The notes under the pieces: generated by a model
The model's database searches: none
The model's input: the letters and a program-made list of their open reading frames with translations, nothing else
Told to the model about the DNA's origin: nothing
In this document: piece by piece, positions 1 to 12,194 of the stretch
Position numbering within the stretch: the stretch's first letter is position 1
Layout: every line of letters starts with the position of its first letter
Position numbers and translations under genes: made by a program
Assembly (NCBI GenBank): GCA_025093555.1
Contig: JAIWNF010000031.1
Span: 496,001 to 560,000, forward strand
DNA: 64,000 bases
From: Circinella umbellata
Lineage: Eukaryota > Mucoromycota > Mucoromycetes > Mucorales > Lichtheimiaceae
Direction of reading: 5' to 3'

Positions 1-1258
1 TTTAAAAAAACAAAATAATAGAGAAAAATTATTTATCTGATTATGGAATGAATTGGTTATTAGCATGGCGTGAAACAAATAGTTTTATATTATGGAATAA
101 ATATACTGATCATGAAATTTATGAAATTGTTGAACCTGGGTAAGTACTATTCATATATATATATATATATTTAATAGTATTCTGATATATATTTTTATAT
201 GTATTAGCCATCCTGGTATGGGAAATATATCCATTGTAGATATTCAAAATACTTTATCAAAGTAAGTTTTTTTTTTATATATATCCACGATTTCAGTTGT
301 TAATAAGTAATATTAACCAAGGTTTTATATAAATAAAAAAAAGTCGACTACGTGATTTACAATTAAAACAAAATTTTCAACCATTACGAAATACATTATC
401 TCGAGCAGTCTCAGGAGGAGCAAAAGCTGTATCTACTGGTGGATCAAGATTATTTCGTGGAATGGATGCATTATGGAATGAATTTGAACGTGGTATGAAT
501 GAAGAAACACCAAGAAGATCATCTGTAGATACTGTTCATTCGAATGCAAGTGGTATGTCTTTTTTTTTTTTCTTAAAAAAAAATAAACTACAGGAAAAAG
601 GGGGGGAATATAAATTAACATAATTATTATTCAAGGTCAAACAAGACACATGGTGGATCACAATCGTCGTTGGTCATCTATTAATGAAACACCCTCCCAA
701 TCTACTAAAATAACAAAACCATCATCTAGTTCTAAAGAGGATGCAACACACATTAAGCAACCTACTTCACCCTTAGAATCATCAACACAACAGGCAGGTC
801 GACTCTTTTCTAGTTTTTCATCCTTTTTAAGTCGAAAACAAAAAGAGATTTCTCAAGTAATGGAGGTAAAGAACAAAAAAAGAAAATTAAAGTGGTGTCA
901 AAAAAATGAAATATTAATGTATTCTTTTATAAACAATAACAAGGATTCCATGGCAACGGAAGCTCCTAGTGGTCACATTGAAAATAATAATAAGAACTAT
1001 AATAATAATTCAAGATCACCAGTGAGTCGAACAGCTTCATTAGGAGCAATGAGTGATGATGATAGTAGTTCAGCATTTGTTGATGTGGGTGCTATGTATT
1101 CATTTTCACCCACTTCAACAAATAGCAATAATAATAATAATAATAATAGTACAATACCGAATCAAACTAAAAAGAAAGATCAATCACAAGATAATATGAA
1201 TGATAATTTAGAAAAAAAGAAAAATAATAATGATGATGGTCCTATTCTTGATATTTAA
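1..1258 (+). CDS. C-terminal part of a DENN-type (Anr2/AVL9-like) trafficking protein, 5' truncated
   Basis: The gene enters from the left edge, so its N-terminus is missing. I read exons <1-139, 208-261, 344-552, 636-865 and 944-1258, each flanked by GT-AG. The last intron (866-943) is 78 bp without a stop, so it can also be read through. The visible protein starts with a tryptophan-rich stretch (GMNWLLAWRETNSF), then a HPG-x-GNIS-x-x-D-x-Q segment and a helical RLRDLQLKQNF region. The tail is long, Ser/Asn-rich and probably disordered. The W..W plus HP..GN..DVQ-like pattern resembles the C-terminal part of fungal DENN proteins of the Anr2/DENND11 or AVL9 kind, which act in Rab-linked membrane traffic. 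That identity is from memory and moderate at best; the existence of the gene is much surer. Confidence 0.55.
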
Positions 1259-1584
1259 TAATAATAATTATTCTTCTTTTATATATATATCTCATTTCTT
1301 TTTTTATTATTAAAACATAAAAGGATATAATGATTTATTTTGTAGTATTAAATATTTCGTATTAATTTAATAAAACAAATGATTTATTTATACAGCCGCA
1401 TAATAAATGATGAATGTTGGTGTACCTTTTTCTTTTTTTAAACGCGCATGTCGCGTTTAGTTTTCGCGTTGCTTATTGAATTGTAATTAAGAAGTCCGAC
1501 GCCTTTTTTTATATAAAAGTACAAGAAACTCATAGTAGTAGTTAACCTCTCTCTTTTTTTTTTTTATACATATATATTCGACAC
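1259..1584 (+). promoter_or_regulatory. SMC2 upstream region with clustered CGCG boxes
   Basis: This is the 326-bp gap between the DENN-like stop codon and the SMC2 ATG. Three CGCG-core boxes lie within 28 bp (ACGCGC at 1442-1447, TCGCGT at 1451-1456 and 1464-1469). The rest of the gap is AT-rich. In fungi such boxes resemble MBF/MluI cell-cycle sites, which suits an S/M-phase gene. The function is inferred; the clustering is plainly visible. A T-rich run immediately precedes the start codon. Confidence 0.45.
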
Positions 1585-4500
1585 ATGTATTTGGAAGAAC
1601 TCATTATTGAAGGCTTCAAGTCTTATGTGTCAAGAACACATATTACTGGTTGGGATCCTGAATTTAATGCTATTACAGGTCTCAATGGTTCTGGTAAATC
1701 CAATGTCTTGGACGCTATTTGTTTCGTACTTGGCATCACAAACTTATCTCATGTAATAATATATATAGAATGTCTTTTATAAAAGAAAAAAAAAATTATT
1801 AACAAATAAACTCATCTTTTTTTTTTTTTTTAAAAAAAAAGGTACGAGCAAGTAATCTTATCGATTTGATTTATAAACGTGGTAATGCCGGTGTCAACAA
1901 AGCTTCTGTTACTATTGTATTTAATAATGAAGATCGTGAACGAAGTCCTCTAGGTTTTGAAAATTATAAGCAACTCACAGTGACTCGACAGGTATATAAA
2001 AATAAAAGTGGGTGATAATATATATATATATGTATATTAGAAAACTAAAATATATATATATTACTACTTTATGGATTTTAGGTGTTGATGGGAGGTCGTA
2101 CAAAATATATCGTGAATGGTCATAATGCACAACAACAAACAGTTCAAAACTTATTTCAATCGGTTCAACTGAATATCAATAATCCTCATTTTTTAATTAT
2201 GCAAGGCAAAATTACTAAAGTATTGAATATGAAACCCACAGAAATTTTAAGTATGGTGGAAGAAGCGGCTGGAACAAAAATGTTTGAAGATCGTAAAAAT
2301 AAAGCCATTATTACCATGGGTAAAAAAGAACGTAAAGTGGAAGAAATTAATACAGTAAGACTCTCTCTCTTTACTCAAATATTTGAAAATAAAATGGATG
2401 AAATGATATCTAAAATGAGGGAGGGGGGTTATTCTAGATTTTACAAGAAGAAATTGCACCTAAATTGGAAACACTTCGAGCTGAAAAACGGGTTTATCTT
2501 GATTTTCAAAAGACAGAATCAGAAATGGAAAGATTAAATCGTGTTATGGTTGCTTATGAATATAATCGTCACGAAGAACGATTAAATAAATCAGGTGTTA
2601 CTTCTCGTCAAGAAAGAGTGAATCAATTAACAAAAGAAAAAAAAGAATTAGAAAATGAATTACAAGCAATTGAAGAAGATAGAAATGCTGCTGCTTCAAA
2701 ACTTGCCAAGGTAAAGGTTATTAAATTGATAAAGAAAATGAAATGAAATTTAATGTAAAAAAAACAAACAAACGTTAGGATTCTACTAGTAATAGTAATT
2801 ATCGTTTATTGGAAAATCAAGTCAAAGATTATTCAACTCAACTTGTACGATTAAAAACCAAACGTGATTTACAAGAAGCAACAACAGCAGATGAACAAAA
2901 AACATTCTCCAATTTAGCCTCTAATAAAGGTGAAATGGAACGAAATTTAATTGAAAAGGATAATTCATATACAAAAATCAATCATCAATATGAAACGTTT
3001 AAAAAAGAACATGATCAAAAATTGGATGAATTACATAAAAAATCAGAACTTTTACAAACCTTGACAACAGGTATATCAGCAGAAGAAGGTCATGAAAGTG
3101 GTTATATGGAACAATTACAAAGTAAGTTCTTCTTCTTATTCTTTGTGTTTTTCATAGAAATGAAAAGAGGTTAATCCATATTTCTTTTTTTTTTCAATTA
3201 TTATAGGTGCCAAGAATGCCATTAATGAAGCAGCAACTATAGAAGAACAATCCCAATTAAAAATTTCTCATTTAAAAAAAGAATTAAAAGAAAAAGAACC
3301 TCAAGCTGTCAGAGCAGAAAAAGAAGATGGAGGCATGTTAAAAGAAGTTGAAATGAAACGTCAAGAATTAGCAGAAACTAAAAAACATTTATCTACTTTA
3401 CATTGGAATCCTGAAAGAGAAAATGATTTAATTTATCGTAAAAATCAAGAGCGTGAAATGATTCATGAATTAACCGATGTAAGTTCCCCTCCCCTCTCTT
3501 TTTTTTTTTTTGCTTTATTAATGTATATTCTGGCTAAACTGTTTATTTTCCCCTTTAGAAAGCAGAAAGTTTATCACGTCATTTATCTAATTTGGACTTT
3601 TCTTATACTAATCCAACACCTAATTTTGATCGATCCAAAGTAAAAGGTCTTGTCGCTGAATTGATTAATTTGGAACAGAAAAATTATGATGCATCTACCG
3701 CATTAGAAATTTGTGCTGGAGGTCGTCTTTATAATGTCGTGGTTGAAAATGAAGTAGTAGGTGCTCAACTTTTGGATAAAGGACGTCTTCGACGTCGTAT
3801 TACATTAATTCCACTGAACAAAATTCAAGGTTCTGTTGCATCGGCTGAAGTGATTACGCGTGCTCAACAAATAGCTCCTGGTAAAGTGGATTTGGCTTTA
3901 TCCTTGATTGGTTATGAGGAAGAAATTGAACCTGCCATGGAATGGATCTTTGGCAATACATTGATTTGTGAAGATGCCGAAACAGCAAAAAGAGTCACAT
4001 TTGATCGTAATATTAGAATGAAATCTGTTACATTTGATGGCGATGTATATGATCCATTCGGTACTTTATCAGGTGGATCGAAACCTCAATCATCCGGTAT
4101 TTTGGTCAAAGTACAACAATTGACTGATATTCGACAACAAATTGAACAACATCATCAAACATTGGAACATATCGAACAAGAATTAGAAGCAGCACAAAAA
4201 TCAATAGCTACTTATCAAAAATGTAAACAACGATTAGATCTTCAATCACATGAAATTTCACTTTTGGAAAATCGTCTTAATCAAAGTAATCATGCTCAGG
4301 TACAATATATGATTGGAAAAGAGGAATGGTGATTGTATATATATATGTGTGTGTGTCATTTTATTAATATCGCTATTAATGATATAATAGTTAAAACAAC
4401 GTGTAGAAGCTATTAAAGCTCAAATTAAAGAACAAGAAATAGCTATAGTAAAAGTAAAAGAAGCTCATCAAGAAGCAATTAAAAATGAAGCAAGAATTCA

Positions 4501-6377
4501 AAAAGAAATGCGTGAATTTAATGATAACAGAGATTCTAAATTACATGAAATGACGGTTTGTTTACTATTTTTTTTTTTTTTTTGGTTTATTCTTTTAAAA
4601 AATAAAAATAAGGTAGTTCTAATAATATGAGTCAATTGATTAGAATCGTGTTGCTAAACTTCGTGTACAAGTAAATAAGGATGCACAAAAAATGAATGAT
4701 ATGCATCGTGCAGTACAAACATTAGAACTTGAACGAGGTAAGAAAAAAAAAATCGGGTTCCAGTTACACACACACACAAGTGTAGATCCTTTTTCCCATG
4801 AAAAATAAAAATAAACAAATAACAATATTTACATTTTTATTTTTAGAACAATTGCGATCAGACATTACATCGTGTGATCAAGATATGAAACGTGTTCGTG
4901 ATACAATTAATGAATACAAAGAACTTCAATCTGAAATGATACAAGAAATTGATCAATTACAAACCAATTTATCTACAGCCCAAGAAAATTTACAACGAGA
5001 AACTGAAATTTTAGCTTCCTTTAATGAAGAATTAAAAGAATTAGAAACTTTACAACAAAAAAAGGCTACACATGTCAATGAACATAATTTAGAAATTCAA
5101 AAAATTATGCATGAATTGGAAAAGTTTCATCGAGAACAACATGGAGCTCAACAAGCGATTCAAGAGTTGGAAAATCAATATGATTGGATTTTGGATCAGA
5201 AACAGTAAGTCCTTTTTTTTCCCCTATAGGGTGTAGTAGAATGATGAATGGATTTGTCTGAATGGATGAATGAATATATAAATGTTTAGATTTTTTGGAG
5301 AAGCTGGATCTCCTTATGATTATTCTAATATTAATATTGGTGATTCTCGAAAAACACTTCAACGATTACGTGAAAAATATGAATCTATGCGTAAAAAAAT
5401 TAATGTTCGTGTAATGAATATGATTGACAAGTAAGTTATATATTCACTTTTTTTTTTTTTGTATATATATGGATAGCATATTAATTCGAAATTTTTTTAT
5501 AATATTAATGATAGTGTGGAAAAGAAAGAAACGGGATTAACAACAATGCTTCAAACTGTACAAAAAGATAAAAAAAAAATTGAAGATACTATCATTTCGT
5601 TAGAAGAATATAAAATGGAAGCCCTTGAAAGAACATGGAGTAAAGTAAACAAGTAAGTTTTAGTTTTGTGTCAAATTAGTGTATAAATAGTACATTTTAA
5701 TTGATCAATGTATATATGTATAAATTAGGGACTTTGCCGAAATTTTTGCAGATTTGTTACCTGGTAATACATGTCGACTTCAAGCACCTGAAGGAAAAAC
5801 CATTTCAGATGGTTTAGAAGTAAAAGTGAATCTTGGTGGTGTATGGAAACAAAGTTTAACTGAATTAAGTGGTGGTCAAAGGTAATAATAGTAATAAATT
5901 TATATTGCAATACACTTTCATACTAATACCAAATATATTCATTCTTATGATTAGATCATTGATTGCACTTTCCTTGATTTTATCATTATTGCAATTCAAA
6001 CCAGCCCCTATGTATATTCTTGATGAAGTCGATGCAGCATTGGATTTATCTCACACACAAAATATTGGTCAACTTTTAAGAACACGTTTCAAAGGATCTC
6101 AATTTGTAGTCGTGTCACTTAAAGATGGCATGTTTAATAATGCCAATGTATTGTTCAGAACCCGATTTCGGGATGGTACATCCGTTGTTGAGGTAAGGGG
6201 AGGGAATTGGCATCTATATAATATAAAAAGGATTAACACATAATTTTATTTATTTAGCGTACAACTCATCGACCGATTACATCATCATCATCATCTGATA
6301 AACATTCTCGAGAAAATTCTGGATCAACTCGTAAACGAGGTCGTAGTGATAAAGAAAATCGTCCAGTTGCTACGTAA
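1585..6377 (+). CDS. SMC2: Condensin subunit SMC2 (Cut14-type), one-base frame break in exon 8
   Basis: SMC2 pairs with SMC4 in condensin to compact mitotic chromosomes. I read 15 exons: 1585-1752, 1842-1991, 2082-2354, 2438-2710, 2779-3121, 3207-3478, 3559-4299, 4391-4554, 4644-4737, 4847-5204, 5290-5430, 5515-5652, 5729-5881, 5955-6192 and 6258-6377. The product is about 1208 aa, the usual SMC2 size. Features are the N-terminal EGFKSY motif, Walker [10 protein letters not shown] (residues 32-40), an N-terminal coiled coil, the hinge in exon 7 ([11 protein letters not shown] onward), a second coiled coil, the signature LTELSGGQR in exon 13 and Walker [12 protein letters not shown] in exon 14. 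Exon 8 changes frame at about 4500-4503, inside an A-run: 4391-4500 and 4504-4554 both read as coiled coil, but in different frames. One base is missing, either a sequence error or a real mutation. The short Ser/Arg-rich tail is typical. Confidence 0.95.
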
Positions 6378-6525
6378 TTATAGTATTGTTGTTGTCATAG
6401 TAACAGAAAGAAATTAATGTATATCATAATTATTTTTTTTTCCTTAACCCCCTTCATTCTTCTTCTTTACTATTACCATACATACATCATTCATATCATT
6501 TGTACAAAAAATAATAATAATGCAG

Positions 6526-6558
<33 letters not shown>

Positions 6559-6785
6559 TAAAGAAAAAAATTTGTATAATAATTATATCATATTACATGG
6601 AAAAGAAAGGGGAGGAATTTTTTTTTTTTTTTTTTGTAAATAATTATAATTATGTATATGTTATGACATTATATTATATATTATATATTTTGAAATGCTG
6701 TACAACATGGAATATAGTTCCACGAAAAAAAAATGTATATATTATAGTGTGTGAATGTTTTTTTTTGTGGTTTTTCTTTTCTTCA
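6378..6785. other. Convergent intergenic gap with (TA)n microsatellite
   Basis: This lies between the SMC2 and RING-ligase stop codons. It holds only AT-rich DNA, a TA/TATA microsatellite around 6525-6555 and T homopolymers. An open frame at 6417-6857 is low-complexity Ile/Tyr/Phe and overlaps the end of the RING gene, so I do not treat it as a gene. Confidence 0.7.
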
Positions 6786-8186
6786 TCAAGAATTATTTCC
6801 TTCTGGATAGGGTTTTCCTCGACAATCACGTTTACACATTGGACATCGACTATTTAATACCAACCATTCATGTACACAAGTACGATGAAAATGATGATTA
6901 CACCTAGTAGTAACAAGAAATTTTCGTTAGTTATTATTGATTATATATATAATAAACCCGTTTATTATAAATACTTTACCATAATTGGCACAATATATCT
7001 CCGTCATCATAAGTAGATAAACAAATGGCACACACTTGATCTTGTTCATTAGGTATTTCAATGGTATCAAACTCTTGATAGGATGAAGAAGAAGATAGTT
7101 CATTTAAAGATGAATCCGATATAAATCCTAATCGAACCCAAATATGATCTAAAAAACTTAATGATGGTTCCATAGAGGATTCCATTTTTTTCGATTTTTT
7201 CTTTGTTGTTGTCATTGTAGTGGGTAAGGTAGTTGGGGTTGTTGTAGATGTTGTTGGATTTGTTGTTGTTGCTGCTGTATTGGATGATGGTAATTCATGA
7301 ATTTCAATCACTTCATGTGTTGTTGTATTATTAGGTGGAGGTGGAATATAAGTTGGTTTATTGGATTTAAATTCATAAACTGGTATATTTCCAATTTCTT
7401 CAGTGGATGCACCACCCATATCCACAGCATCTTCAACATGAATAATACGCATACCAACTAATAATTCCATTATCATTTGTTGTTTTTCGTGTAAAAAAAT
7501 ATATAAAAAGAATAAAAAAAAAATACGTATTATGTGTGTGAGAAAATTATATTATATATATATATATATATTATATTATACTTGTTATAGAAAAGTAGTT
7601 TAAAGAAGAAAGAGAAAGGTAATACATTACCGAGAACACATGGTAAACAAAAAATCACAGCAGTACACAAAAATATGGGTACAGATATAATTAAATAATT
7701 ATAAACGATGACCATCAAAGATAAATAATATAATGGAACGGCCGTTTCAGAACATGTACTCGATGTAAATAACATATAGTTTCCTATAATAAACCAAAGT
7801 AAACCAAACATATCTAATGCTGATTTGGCTCTGTTGTTTTTTTTTGTTCGTCCGATTATATTTTAGTAAAAAAAAAAAAATGGGTCTATTTTTTTTCTTT
7901 TATTCCATGTTTTTGGATTTGAATGTAATAATCTACATGATGGAAAAGAAAATGTATATTTTTTTTTGTCTTACCGATCTATCCAATGAGTTAAAGTAGT
8001 ATCTGGATATAATGGATTGGAAATTTCAGGTCGACTTGTACGATGCATAATATTAGGTGGAGGAGCTTGTGCCATAATAGATGGTTGTTGTTGAGGGTAT
8101 GATGAATGATATGATGAAGTAGAATGATGCTGATTATGATAATTATAATAATAAGTGGATGGATATGAATGAAATTGATGAGATGC

Positions 8187-8221
<35 letters not shown>

Positions 8222-9097
8222 CTTGATGCGCTGATGATATAAAAGATGCTGGAGTGGTGGGTGGTAATGGAGGTTGAGCTGCTGATGGTACTATACCAGT
8301 AGTAACACCATGAGATGATGAAGAAGAAGATGTGTTATTATTAGGTATATTGATAATATTTGACATTGGATACATTTCACCTTGCTCAGCGCGATTCTCT
8401 GTATTAATTGTTGGATAATGATGTTGATGATATGAAGATGTATTATTACTATTATCATTTTGTTGATGTAATTGAGATATGGGTAATTGTTGTTGTGTTT
8501 GTCTTTGTTGTTGTTGTTGTTGTTGTTGTCTTTGTTGTTGTAATAATCGACGTGGTATTAAATGTAAATAAACAGTAAGAGGACAAGCTAATGCAAGTCT
8601 TAAAATATAAACAGTGATAAATACACGTAAAGGTTTATCACAATACATTTCCCAAGAAAATGTTAATACAATAATGGACGCTATCACCTATAAAGAACAA
8701 AAAAAAAAAAAAAAGTAAATATTATAACTCCTTAAATAATAGTAACAACTTTCTTGAAATAAAAAAAAAAAAAACAAGTTTTATTTATTTATTTTACCTG
8801 TATTGCCATTAAAGTCATGGAAGAAGCAAGAAATAATTTCGAGGTACGTGAACTACGTCTCCAATTGAAAGCAAAATGACTAAACCAATGGGATCGTACT
8901 CTTCTTGAAGTTCTAGCTGTACTTCTTGATAAATGAACGGCATTAGAAGGAGAATTGGTAAGAATATGTTGTAAAGCAGGTCGTGTAGAAGAAGAAGAAC
9001 TTGTTGAAGAAGTAGTGGAAGTAGTAGAAGGTTGATGACGATGACTTAACCTACTCGTCGTCGTTGGAAGAGGAGGAGGTGGTGATTGTGGCGGCAT
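6786..9097 (-). CDS. Membrane-anchored RING-H2 finger E3 ubiquitin ligase
   Basis: I read five exons on the minus strand: 9097-8798, 8687-7975, 7830-7631, 7457-6980 and 6903-6786, giving 602 aa. The N-terminus is Pro/Ser-rich, followed by hydrophobic segments. A low-complexity part with two poly-Gln runs comes next, then a multi-helix membrane region (FGLLWFIIGNYMLF; YLSLMVIVYNYLIISVPIFL). A conserved GAS-x-EEI-x-x-(I/L)P-x-Y linker and Ser/Thr/Pro spacer follow. The C-terminal RING-H2 finger is CAIC...C-N-H-HFH-RTC...CPMC and is completed only across the last intron. The layout (membrane helices, then C-terminal RING-H2) resembles eukaryotic RNF/RIN-type ligases that ubiquitinate membrane or ER/Golgi substrates. 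The substrate is unknown. The intron 3 acceptor was chosen because it keeps the frame and joins the membrane part to the GAS-EEI linker. Confidence 0.85.
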
Positions 9098-9219
9098 CGG
9101 TCACGAAGAACAAAAAATAAAAACAATCGTTTGAGTTCGTAATTTCTGTTTTAGTTTATATATCACAAATAAAAATAAGTATATAAGATAGTTGTGTAAG
9201 AAAAAAAAACAAGGGGCCG

Positions 9220-9255
9220 GAGAGAGAGAGAGAGAGAGAGAGTGTGTGTGTGTGT
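9220..9255. repeat. (GA)n followed by (GT)n microsatellite
   Basis: An uninterrupted GA run passes directly into a GT run. It is simple sequence in the RING-ligase upstream region. Confidence 0.9.
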
Positions 9256-9528
9256 TAAAGAGAGTTAACGAGAGAGAAGGGGGGCTATGTTAAGGCTGAA
9301 AAAATGTAGCGCTGATATTCAAATAAAGGGCACCAAAAGGATTCGTGTAACGACTCCATCTTACATAATTTAAGTTCTTTTCGCTCTTTTATATAAAAAA
9401 CTGATTCTGGGATTCTAGGAATTTATTGTCTTTTAAGGAACGAGATAGAAGCAACAAATAAAAAGGACTTTTTTTTTTATTATTAAAAAAACGAAGCAAA
9501 AAGAAGAACTACAATTTTATTTTATTTT

Positions 9529-9532
<4 letters not shown>

Positions 9533-9581
<49 letters not shown>
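9533..9581. repeat. (TG)n microsatellite, about 24 units
   Basis: A perfect TG repeat runs from 9533 to about 9581, between the divergent RING-ligase and MRE11 genes. Such tracts are length-variable and can adopt Z-DNA; no function is visible. Confidence 0.95.
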
Positions 9582-9582
<1 letters not shown>

Positions 9583-9985
9583 TTGATTGTTTAATATATT
9601 CTCGTGTAAATGCTTTGTCCTGTATGAACCCAACACGAAAGTACACGCGATAAAGCACAATTCATTCTATTTATGAATTTTAATAAAAGTTTTTTTGTGC
9701 TTCACAATAAATTGTTTGTCGTATGATAATAGTAAATATTTATAGATTAACAAGAAATCTAAAATATGATATAAAAATAAGCCTAATACTCCAAATATAC
9801 ATAATATAGCATATATGTATAATATCACGCAGCACCAAAAATTATTATTATTTTTCTCGTCTTTTTCTTTATTATTATTATTACGCGTTTTCAAGTCAAC
9901 ATATCAACTTTTTTTTTTTTTATTACGCGTTTTCAAATTCATTGACAAGTCAAATTCAGTACATATACACACACACACACGCAGC

Positions 9986-11674
9986 ATGGCAAGTGACAAT
10001 ACGTTTCGTATTTTAATTTCAACTGATAATCACGTTGGTTACCTAGAAGACGATCAAATTCGTGGTAAAGATTCTTTTCAATCTTTTGAAGAAGTCTTGA
10101 TCTTGGCGAAGCAACACAATGTCGATTTCATCTTATTGGGAGGTGATTTATTTCACCACAGTCAACCATCTCTTTATTGTCTTCGTGAGGTTATGGGACT
10201 TATTCGACAACATTTATTTGGGGATAAACCTTGTGAATTCAATATTTGCAGTGACCAAAGTATTAATTTCCCAAGCCGTTTTCAACAAGGTTGTAATGTT
10301 TACGATCCTAATCTCAACATTAGTATTCCTATTTTTACAATCCATGGGAATCATGACGATCCAGTAGGTCAAGAGAATTTATCAGCCATGGATTTATTGG
10401 CAAGTGTTGGATGTGCTAATTATTTTGGTCGATCGCATGATTTAAATGATATTAAAGTATATCCTATTTTGATGGCCAAAGGGGATACTAAATTGGCATT
10501 GTATGGATTGGGTAACGTTCGTGACGAACGATTACATCATGCATGGAGAGATGGTTCTGTTTCTTTTATTCGACCTGCTGGTATTACTGGGAATCGAGAA
10601 AATGAAGAAGATGATGATGAAGCACAACAGAGTCAAGAATGGTTAGATAATGCATTTAATATGTTTGTCTTGCATCAAAATCGAGTACGTCATGGTCCTA
10701 CATCTTATATTCCAGAAGAATTTTTAGATGAGTTTTTGGATTTAGTACTTTGGGGTCATGAACATGATTGTCGAATTGATCCAGAACCATGTCACGGAAA
10801 AGATATTTGTCAACCTGGTTCTTCTGTTGCAACAAGTTTAGCAGAAGGTGAAGCATTACCAAAACATGTTGGATTATTGGAAATTACAGGAAAAGAATAT
10901 TCTTTACAAAAAATTCGATTATCAACCGTACGCCCCTTTCAATTCACTTCTATTCAATTATCGCAAGTCAATGAATTACGAAATGCAATGGGTGATACCA
11001 AGGCCTGTCAACGTTATTTATATTCTGTAGTGGAAGATTTAATTGGTAGAGCAAAAGAAGAATGGGAACAACAACAAGATGATGATGATGAGCAACAACA
11101 ACAACAACAACAACAACAACAACCTATGCCATTACCATTAATCCGAATTCGAGTGGATTATAGTGGTGGGTTTGAAGCATTTAATGTGGTCGTATTTGGT
11201 AAAAAATTCGTTTCACGTGTTGCCAATCCTCGTGATATTCTAAAATTTTATCGACAACGTAGTACGGATGGTACAACAACAAGAAGACAACGTCAACAAG
11301 AAGTATTAAACGATCCAACAGCAAGTATACCTGAACGATTGGATAATATTCGTGTGGAAACACTGGTGGATGAAATTCTTGGCAAGAATCTTGAAGTACT
11401 CCCGGAGAATGAAATGCAGGATGTAGTGCAGAAATTGATTGATAAGGATGACAAGAATGCAGTATCCAGTTTTATTAAACAGTCTGTGCTTCGCATGAAA
11501 CGTAGCGTGGATGGTGAAAACAGAACAAGTATTGACGATTTATCAGAACAATTTGTTAAGCGACGTGCGACAGAATTAAAAGAGGATCGTTTTGATTCCT
11601 ATGCTCGTGAACAAACAGCACGTAATTCAAGACGTAGTAGAAGAGAAAATGATACTGTAGATGAAGACAATTAA
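9986..11674 (+). CDS. MRE11: Double-strand break repair nuclease MRE11
   Basis: MRE11 is the manganese-dependent nuclease of the MRE11-RAD50-NBS1 complex that senses and trims DNA double-strand breaks. The single exon gives 562 aa from the ATG at 9986 (MASDNTF). An upstream in-frame ATG at 9815 would add a hydrophobic low-complexity leader unlike the family. Phosphoesterase motifs are all present: STDNHVGY (Asp14, His16), GGDLFH (Asp54), GNHDD (Asn122, His123) and GHEHDC. The Mre11 DNA-binding domain follows, interrupted by an acidic plus poly-Gln insert (translated from 11076-11125), which is an in-frame CAA expansion. The protein ends soon after a basic stretch (NSRRSRRENDTVDEDN), shorter than many fungal homologues of 650-750 aa, so the tail looks abbreviated. 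It is intronless, unlike its neighbours. Two MluI-type boxes lie upstream. Confidence 0.96.
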   Translation: MASDNTFRILISTDNHVGYLEDDQIRGKDSFQSFEEVLILAKQHNVDFILLGGDLFHHSQPSLYCLREVMGLIRQHLFGDKPCEFNICSDQSINFPSRFQQGCNVYDPNLNISIPIFTIHGNHDDPVGQENLSAMDLLASVGCANYFGRSHDLNDIKVYPILMAKGDTKLALYGLGNVRDERLHHAWRDGSVSFIRPAGITGNRENEEDDDEAQQSQEWLDNAFNMFVLHQNRVRHGPTSYIPEEFLDEFLDLVLWGHEHDCRIDPEPCHGKDICQPGSSVATSLAEGEALPKHVGLLEITGKEYSLQKIRLSTVRPFQFTSIQLSQVNELRNAMGDTKACQRYLYSVVEDLIGRAKEEWEQQQDDDDEQQQQQQQQQQPMPLPLIRIRVDYSGGFEAFNVVVFGKKFVSRVANPRDILKFYRQRSTDGTTTRRQRQQEVLNDPTASIPERLDNIRVETLVDEILGKNLEVLPENEMQDVVQKLIDKDDKNAVSSFIKQSVLRMKRSVDGENRTSIDDLSEQFVKRRATELKEDRFDSYAREQTARNSRRSRRENDTVDEDN

Positions 11675-12194
11675 TAGTTTTTTTTTATTAATATGGAATT
11701 GGAAGGATGGGAGAAGGCAAGCCTATATAATAGTAACAAAAAATAACAAAAACTTTGGTCAATTTCTTCTTCTTTATTGTGATATAATGTAAATAACTTT
11801 TCTTTTTTCCTTGACTTGTAATAATAATAATACACATAACATACATAATCATATATGCAATATTTATACCATATATTCTATCATATGTACATATACATAA
11901 TTACACAAAACGTCAATATTATTATTTTTTACTGCTTGATGCATACGTTCAATAACGAAAGAGTAAAAGAAAAAAAATTCTTGTATATTTGGGCTTATCA
12001 TTTTTTTTAAGGGATAAATGGAAAAATAATAATTTTTTTTGGCTGGAATTTTATTATGCCCGCCTGTGCGTTTGACAACTTCGTGCATATGTACGTAGAT
12101 CACAATTTATTTTATTTTTTCATATGTATTATTTGGCTTTCTCTCTCTCTCTCTCTTTTTGTTATTTGTTTTTGTTTATAATTATTTCCTAATA
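11675..12194. other. Intergenic, nothing recognised
   Basis: AT-rich 520-bp gap between two genes on the same strand. It contains a short CT repeat at 12142-12156 and no open frame with credible composition. Confidence 0.7.

Larger units (their letters stand above)
9098..9985. promoter_or_regulatory. Divergent promoter region RING ligase / MRE11 with two ACGCGT repeats
   Basis: This 888-bp gap serves two divergent starts. ACGCGT (MluI cell-cycle box) occurs at 9883-9888 and 9925-9930, each inside the same 14-mer TTACGCGTTTTCAA, 42 bp apart and about 100 and 60 bp before the MRE11 ATG. The rest holds microsatellites (GA and GT around 9220-9255, TG at 9533-9581) and T-runs. ACGCGT is the classical MBF site driving G1/S transcription of DNA-repair and replication genes. 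That regulation is inferred here. Confidence 0.6.

Noticed and set aside
6417..6857. 146-aa open frame rich in Tyr, Ile, Phe
   Set aside because: Composition comes from AT-repeats and homopolymers, and it overlaps the 3' exon of the RING ligase on the other strand.
9220..9581. Regular repeats as a CRISPR array
   Set aside because: They are plain di-nucleotide microsatellites without spacers, in a eukaryotic genome.
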